IMG/VR virus record: IMGVR_UViG_3300047358_000251
Coordinates: 1-23,409 of that record
Direction: 5' to 3' (one strand)
Origin: a virus
Length of the DNA stretch: 23,409 nt
Below the pieces are notes generated by a model. That model made no database searches. It was not told the DNA's origin and saw nothing but the letters and a program-made list of their open reading frames with translations. Positions 5,835-14,800 of this stretch are shown here, one piece after another (positions within the stretch are counted from its first letter, which is position 1; each line of letters opens with the position of its first letter). The position numbers and the translations under genes were made by a program.

Positions 5835-8800
5835 TCGTTCCTTTGCCTGCATTTCTAATGAATCTGTGTTCAGGCGTTTGTGGGACCGAAACATGTTCAG
5901 TTAAGCTCATCCCACTATCATTATAAGCTAATCTAAGTCCATTTCCGTAATGTGAGAACTTATCTGTGGTAGGTATTCTGGTTCTTGGACCACTGTTTAC
6001 TACTTCAGCACCACTTAAATGCTCTTGTACGCTTGTACCTAGTGTACCTCTTGTACAGAACAGTAAGTCGTTACCGTCTATAGCTTCGTATGTAATTCTT
6101 TCATTGCCAATGTAAATTACACCAGGTTGTCCTGATGTAACACTTGGATCATCTAATACTGTAGCATCTACAACTGGAATTGTAGTGCTTGTTGGTGTAA
6201 TGTCAGATGTTATTGTTGTTTTTTGTGTATCTACAATCACATTGCTTATTTGTATGTTTTGTGGCTGATACTGCGTCATTCTAAATGATCTTGTATGCCC
6301 ACTGTCTAATGTAGCATTTAACATTGTTTGTACTTTAATGCTAATATTTTCTGTAAAGTCTGTAGCCATAAGCTCTTCGCCAAATCCTTCACAAGCAGGT
6401 TGTACAAAAACATTACCATTGTAATCATATTCTAAATCTGCTTGTTGTGTAGTGAATAAACTGTAGTCTACACTGGCTCCAAATATTGTATCAAACTCAC
6501 CGCCATCTAGTACTAAATCACATGCCCAATCTCTGGTGCTATGATCTTCGTATTTCATAGTAATAACCGCTTGACGATCTTGTTCATCAATTTGTATATT
6601 AGTCGACTCACCGTGTGTATTACTTTCTATACTGCTCAATAGCTTAGTATGGAAAGGTTTAATATCATTAATGAATTGTTCTATAGTATCTATACTGTAT
6701 TCTTGATATTGCGGTTTGTTAATTAACAACGGTCTTTTTACTCCTAGACTTGCATAAGTTGTCTTAAATGCAAAGTCGTCTGCTGTATTTTGTAGTATCG
6801 ATGTAAACAGTAACTTGAACCACATTTGGTTGTATTTGACATGATGTCTGTTAATGAAAATTTCTGTTCTCAAAAGATCCATCAATCTACTTATAGCATT
6901 ATCACTACATGCATCAAACGGAGTAACATCAAATCCTATAGCGTCAAATCCGTGTCCAAATTTTGCTTGGTTCCACATCTCTTCACTAAGTTGTACTGTG
7001 GCTTTTTCTTTGTATACTAATTTGTCAGCACCATTAGTATATAGATACATTTCACTTCTGTCAATATCTGATCCTGGACTTGTACTCTTAATCAGTACAT
7101 ATGTACCATCATCAGTTGGTTCGCCTGCATCAATATAATCTTGTTTGGTGTTGTATACCAAATCAGCTACTGTGTTAGGATTAAATCTAAATGTAACATT
7201 GTTGTCAGTATCTCTTTCAACAAGATTCCAATCAACAAGGTTTACATAATCATTTATTCTATAAGTTACTGTTCCTTCTACAAAAGTGCTAGTAAATGCA
7301 TTTTCCCAATTATTAATTTCGTCAATAACATTTACTTCACTTAACAAAGAGTTTACAGCATAAACAAAGTTTTGTCTAGCTTCTTTTAAATCTCTAAACA
7401 AACTTTGTCTTGGTCTGACCTGATGTCCAAATCTGCCGTATTTGTGCAATTTTAAATCTGGTACAGGTTGTCCTCTCCAAATACTAATATCATCAGCTTG
7501 TGTGCCTTCAATGAAGTTATAGTCATATACTCTACTCCAATTACTCATATCTGTATCTGTGCTAGGTTGTTCATTACCATTGTTTGAAATCAAACTAATA
7601 TAATAATTTGCACCTTCTTTTACTACTGCGTCTTTTGCATATACTGTAGTAGGGCTCCATGTAGAGTAAGTTGTATCAAATGTGTTTCTGTTAAATCCTG
7701 CTAAACTATCTCTAACTTTGATATGCAAATATTCAGGGATGGTGCAGTTAGGATCATTTTCACTAATCATATACCAGTCTTGTTGTGCAGATGCATTTGA
7801 CGGAATCTTTTGATTCAACTGACATACTGTACTATCTACTACAAATGGTTGGATATTTTCTAATAGCAATGCATTAGGACCAGTTTGTGCGGCCCAGCTA
7901 ATATTAAAACTATTTGGGTTTGCTAATATCAACGACATCTGTAATGTGTTGTAATTTTTATTAGGCGCACTGTTGATTCTATTTTTAACCCAGAAGTAAT
8001 AAACAACTTCAGTCTTCTTAAGTCTGTCATTGTAATAAGATTCTTCTGTCCAGTTATAAACTTGTTGTCCGTTAATTATTACGCTGTATGCTTCACCACT
8101 AGCTTCTCTGCCATCAATTATTGTTTTTCGAATAACTTCAGTTTCCCATTCTTCAGGTAATACTGGACTTGCTGTCCATTCATATATGTCAATAGTTGAC
8201 CCATCAAATAAACGACCCCAGTTGTTTTGCTGGTAATCAATTGTGCTTTGTTCGTAATCTAAATAAACTGCGGTGCTGATATCCCACCAAATTTTACCTA
8301 AGTAATTTCTACCCCATGCATTTATATTTTCTACTTCACCATCTAGTGTATTGTAGTTGTAATTTGCAATATCGTTTGTTACTTTATAATCAATCTCTTT
8401 GTCTATAAAGCCAAATATAATTCCTTTTGCTGGATCATAAATTTCCAAGTGCTTGAGTGTTTCTTGCTTTTCAGCATCATACAATGTAATGCTTTCCATC
8501 ATATCGTTTCGTGCTTGTCTGATGCTGTCTCTAACTTTAGTCCAGCTACCAATATGTCCGTTAGCATCACTCCATGTGCCTGTCCATTTATATACCGCAC
8601 TCTTTTCTGTACCATCATTGTCTACAAAAGCATATATAGGTGCATTGCTTTGTGTTTGTCTTACACCAGCAAAATTATATTTGAATACATTATTAATTTT
8701 TGTTTGTCTGCTAGCTTCTAACTCAGTAAATGTACCAAATCTCATTTGTCTCAACGGATAGATGTTACCTGCACTGCCTTCTTCATCAATATACTCATCA

Positions 8801-11800
8801 ATATAAATTCTAGTACTACTGTTACCGTCTACCCTTGTTACTTGATGTATACCATCTAAACTAGGTTTGCTGTTACTACCTCTAATAAGAATGTAGTCGC
8901 CAACTTGTAGGTTATGTGCTTGCACATCACCACTTTGTCTTACGATATCTATTTGTGCTTCGTCAGAACTTTGATTACCTACACATATGTTGTCAGTATA
9001 CATACCAAAGTCCATGCTTTGATAAACTTGATATCCTAGGTTGTAGTTGCCAAACTCGCTGTTATCTGCTACCCATATATTGAAAATGTTTGGATCATTA
9101 GCATCTTCAATAAACACAGGATTACCGTTGTTGTCAACCAATGCACTGAATATGTTAGCTGTAACTCCTCTAGTTGCATTGTATGTTTGTGCAGTCAATC
9201 CTATTGAGCTATTTGCAGTTCCGCTACCAATTGTTAATATTGAATTTGTACTTGTTAATCTAAATTCATTGTTGCTGATGCTAGCTGTAACTCCAGTTAT
9301 GTTTGCGGCATTAAACTGCTCAACCATATCTGATAGACTAACACTAACACTGCTGGTAGTTGTTGTAGTACTTGCCGGAATAACACCAGATGGTAAACCA
9401 ATCACAGCATTTGCTGTGCCAGCACCAATAAACAAACTGCTCAATGTACAGTTAATTTGTAACAAGTTATTATTGTTTGCACCTCTTTGTGCAGTGATAC
9501 CACTGATGCTTGCTTGGTTAATTTGATCTATTACTTGTTGTAAAGTTAAATTTGGATTTACTGTGTTACTAGATCCAAGAGCAGATATTGTTTCTTGTCC
9601 TGAACTAAAGCCTACAGCGGCATTCATTGTACCAACACTGATTGTCATACTAAAAATAGTTGAGGGCGTATTAGTAGTTTTAGTTATTTTTAGTCTATTA
9701 GCATCAATACTTGCACTTACATTACTAATACCAGCATTGTTAACTTTTTGTACTATATCAGCTAGTGCATATGTTTGAAATGTTGTTCCAGCTTGTGTTG
9801 AAACTATTGTTGTTGTTAAAAATGTAACTGTGGCATTAGCTTGTAGATATGTTGCAATATCGCTTGTATATGCTCCATTATTAAGTGCAATTTGGCTAGC
9901 TGTAATATCACTAGTAGATACTATCTGTGAACCATTGCCTACGTTAGTACCAGTATAGTTTGTGTTTCTAATATTGTTAATAACTATACAGTCTTGATCT
10001 AATAAGAATTGTGCGGCTTGTTGTGTAGAATCATTTAGTTGTATTTGTTGTAGCAAATGCGGTATATTCAATCCTGCACTGTTTGTGTAGTACGTTCCTA
10101 TCCATGTTGCCCATGCCGCCGCACTATTAGCCGCAATGTATGCCGCTCTAAGACCTTCTATTCTTGCAATTCTTGTTGAAGCTGTTGAACTAATTGTGCT
10201 TGTGTTAGACACCCAACTAGAATTAAATGCATTTTCATATGCTACCTGTGCAGTTATATTTGAGCTTGTTGGTACTAGGTCATCAAATTGTACAGTTGTA
10301 CCATCAATAATAAGTGTTGCTGTTGAGCCTCCATTGATAGTTGGATTTACAGTTGAACCGATCTTATCAATGTCAGCAAACGTAGTAGTTGTAACCGCAT
10401 TAGTAAATGTAATTGTGTTATTCAATGCGGCTGTCTGTCCAAGTATTACAGTTGTCCCGTCTTGAACTAGATTGCTACTGGCTATATTTTGTGTACCAGT
10501 TACTGCAATACTATTTGTGGTTGTACTTGTTGCACTTTTACTAAATGTAATTGTGTTGCCATCTACTATTAATGTTTGTCCACTGCTAGGTACAGTTGGT
10601 AGCTGAATGTTACCATGTATTTCAATTGGATTTTGTGCAGTTGTTAATCCACTGCTTCCATCTTCGTCTAACATTGTCCAAGTTCTGCCTTTGTGCAATA
10701 CTTTTTCGTTGAACTTGTAACTTCTTCTTGTATCAAAGTTTTCGATATCTTGCCAATCGCCTTCGTGATTGTATGCACTTCTAACTTCAGTTGGAAATTG
10801 TGTAAAGTCTTCTTTGCTTAATACTCTGTAATCTGCTTCACTTAACAACGGCAATCCAGCAGTGATTAAATCATCTTTAAACATAGGATCACTTGTGTTC
10901 TTGTATGTTTGTTCATCTCTTGTAAAGAAATTATTACCTAAGTTATCATAAACTAGTAACGGACTTGTCTTGTCAATATCTATTACAATATCGCTGAGTA
11001 CGTCATATTTTGTAGTGTTATAAAACCTAACAGGCTGTGGACTAGTTTCTAGTAAATCTGGAGTAATTTGAAATTCTAGTGTTTCTCTGTTTCGAGTATC
11101 GCCGTAGTCTGCCATTCTAACAGCCCACTTTTCTAATAGCTCTGCACTAGCTATGCCATCGTATAAACCTTTGTTACGCATAAATGCTTGTAGAGCATGT
11201 GCGGTACTTTTGTACTTGTAACTTCCTTTAACAAATTCAAATACGCTGTCATCGTCCATATCTAATGTTTCAGCCCAACTTGGTTTATTATAGCCAGTAT
11301 TAAATCTAGCTACATCGCTGAGTTGTTTATTAGCTAGTGTATTGGTCCTGCCTAAATATTGATCTACTTCTTTTGCTGTAGTATCAAAGTTTGGTAAGAT
11401 AGAATCATTATTAACAATATAACCTGGTGAGTAAAGTTTACCATTCCAGTCTTTAGTTCTTGAGCCTCTCCAAATAATTCTATCATGACTTTGTCCAATA
11501 GTAAGATTTGAGATAGTGTCATCGAAGTTTGTAATATTATCAAAAACAAATATGTGTTCTAGCTGAACTTTGTATAGTCTAATACCATATAGCAGTGTGT
11601 CATCATCTTTAACTCGAAAAGTAGTTTCTGAGTCTGTCTCCATACTTTTTCTATCAATAATGAATTTGTTACTTTGTAGTTGATTACCGCTGGCATCAAT
11701 TAAATTATAAACACCATCATAGCGTTTGTCTATGTTGTCAAAATATCCATCTAATCCATCTGCTACTACAACTTTGTTTGGATCAGGAATAAGATTTAGT

Positions 11801-14800
11801 GTTATTGTTGTGTCACTAGCGGCCCAGTTTACAAAACTAGCACCTGAACTTCTCCATTGCTGATTAAATCCTAAGCCATTGAGATAGTGTCCATATCCTT
11901 GTATAAAGTCATACACTTCTTGTATTGTTCTCAGTTCAGTATTATAATCCAATATGCTTATCATAGGTTCATATGATTTGTATCTCACAACTCTAATATT
12001 TTCAGCACCATCTATATTAACTGTTATAGGATCAGTTGCTGTATTAGGTTTGTTGTAGCTAAAGTATGCTAAACTATTATCATAGCCGTTAATTTTATAA
12101 CCGTTGTCTGTTTTATCAATTTTAATACCGCCATAAAAATATTCAATGTCTGGTTTGTTGGTGTAAAGCAATGTAGTAACATTTTCTTCAGGAACAAAAA
12201 CTCTTCCTTTGTCCTGACTGCTTTCTAATATAAAGTTATTATTTCTGTTAACAAAGCCACTAGCTTTGATAACGTTTTGGAAAGTTATGTTTTCTAATCT
12301 GTTTCTCAGCGTATCAGCGCCTGTGCCATAAACATTGGCAAATTCTACAATACTATTACTCAGCCCGTTATAATAACGTGTAGCGTTTTCAACTAGTATT
12401 GGGTCTAAGATAGCATTTCCAGTAACTTCTAAATTAGGTCTATTGTAATATTGACTACCTTGATTTGTAACTCTAGCTCCGACTATAGCTCCGTTTTCTA
12501 CTATTGCTTCAACAGTGCCGTCGATACCAAAGTTATCATTAACTTTTACAGTTGGTGCAGTTGTGTATCCGCTTCCGCCATTTTTAACAACAACACTTTC
12601 AATTATTTTACCTAGTATACTGGCGCCAGTTAATTTTGTATCTTTCCAGCTTACAAGTTTAAGAGCAATAGAATCTATGTCTTGTGGATGGTCATACCCG
12701 CTTACGCTTTTTACTGTTCTTCTCAGTGTTCTAAAATAGTTGTTAAGAACAACCAATGGTCTTGTTCTCATAATAGCAATTATGTTTGCAATTTTACCTT
12801 CGCTGGTTCTGCGCCATTCAGCTTCTACAGGACCCCAATCTCCAAATACAAAGTCTTGTGTTCTTTCTGCCGCACCTGGACTAGGAACAACACTTGCTGT
12901 AACAGGATCATTCAATACACCCAGTAGTGTTACAAGAGTTTGTCCTTGCCAGTCATAGTTTTTGAGAGCATAGTTGATATCAAATACATCTGCTGTACCT
13001 GGATCGCTTATTTTTCCAAACTCAAGTGCTAGTAAAAGTGCTTGACGTTTTACTGCATCAGTCCAACTATAATATGTGTCCCACCATGCAGGCTCTTTGT
13101 TAAATCCTAGCATCTCCCAAGGATGGGTATGTGGTCTATCTGTATTGAAGTAGTAAATGTATAGTCCTCTCCAGCCACCAATGCCAGGACCTACACTGCT
13201 ATAGTTCCAAGTAAATTTATCAACGCCATCATAATATGTTGTACTATTGAGTTCTGTAATATTGTTTTTGATTTTGTACTTGTTAAATTCACTTCTAATT
13301 GTATTTTGATATTCTCTCCAAGTATACACTGCTGGTCTGTGTGCATTTATAACATGTGCATTTAAATTTTGTGTTTGATCTAACGCACTACCTAGGTTAT
13401 TGTAAATTCTTGTTTCTAAATCCCATAAGCCTGCATCAACTGGATCATATCCTGCTGTTTGTCTCTGATATAATTCTGTACCGTTGCGTAGATGTATACT
13501 TCCGTCATGTCCAATAATAACATTGTCAGTTGCAGTACCTGTACTATCTTTGCTGTAATCACTTCTAATCTCAGGTGTGTAAGGCTTGTTTAATCCTAGT
13601 TTAACATCACTAGTAGGAATAAAACTTACACTATTTCTACCGAACCATCTAATTACTGCATTGTTTTTACCACTGCCTGGCATTTGATTAGCATTAGGAT
13701 CTGTAATAGTAACTTTGGTTGCAGTTATTGTATATCCAATATCTTTTACCAAACTCTTCCAAGTGTGATCTCCGTTTGCATCTGGAATTTGTATATACAC
13801 TTGTACGTGATTAAAAGTATCGTCATAGTTATTAATTTCTTCAGGTAAGTCAAACACTGGTGTTTGATTGAATACCCAACTAACTTCTAGCTCTTTGTAA
13901 TCTCTGTACATTGCCATTTGACTATTAGCAAATGCTTGACTTGCATTCTTACCAATGTTCATTGCTTCTAATGTTTTGTCAACCAATGCATATGTAGGCA
14001 ATGTAATATCTAAACTATTGTGTAGTTGTACAATTTTTTGTTTGAATCTTTCTTTAAAACTACTATATTGACTGCTATTGAATTGTAAAGCACTATAAGG
14101 ATTAGTGTTTGTGTCAACTAGCAGTTGATTAAGTAATTCTGGACTATAAGGCTGTTGTCTAATAGTACCAACATTCTCATGTACTCTTGCAATGTTTCTG
14201 TAGTTATTTGCTCCGTACCAATCACCTTCAAACTGTGGGTGGTTACGCATTTGACTACGCATATGATCAACTAAGTCTCCAAAACTTAATTTACCAAAGT
14301 TTTGATTTTGAGGATTAAACAGTTGTGTACTTGAAACTTTATGCGAACCTTCGCCTGTTAAACTATAATCGTCATCAGTACTAAAACTAAATTCATAAAC
14401 GTCATCTACTATTAAGCCACTGCTTATTGTAGCAATGTTGCCTACATGAGTATAGTTGTTAAATGTTACACCGTTCTTTTTAACTCTAACATTTGTTTCA
14501 TTTGTTTTTACATCAAAAAAGATAACACCAAACGTTGTAGGATCTGCAACCAGTCTATACTTTACACTGTCGACTGTTGGCGTAGTAATTGTTAATTGAA
14601 AATGATTGCCAGCACCTGCTGTTCTTGTTATACCTGCACCTAGTGGAGATCCATCTATATTAACAAACTCAATTTCTGCTTGTGGAAACTGTGTAGTGAT
14701 TTCATATACGTTGTCGTTGTAAAAGAATAGTGTAGGCATTTTTCCGCCTATACGTTTTATTCTACCTTTGTCAACATTCAAATCTTGTTGACTGAATACA

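Noticed and set aside
8321-8600. TATAAATG octamers inside the giant gene resembling late promoters
   Set aside because: The last base differs from NATAAATA, and no gene starts nearby; expected by chance in AT-rich sequence.
9047-10465. Long open frames on the plus strand opposite the giant gene
   Set aside because: They lie antisense to a Ser/Thr/Ala/Asn-rich coding segment whose codons give few plus-strand stops. Their products are hydrophobic low-complexity strings, without ribosome binding sites or promoters.
11364-11549. A short minus-strand frame inside the giant gene
   Set aside because: It is out of frame within continuous conserved coding sequence and has no start signals; a chance overlap.
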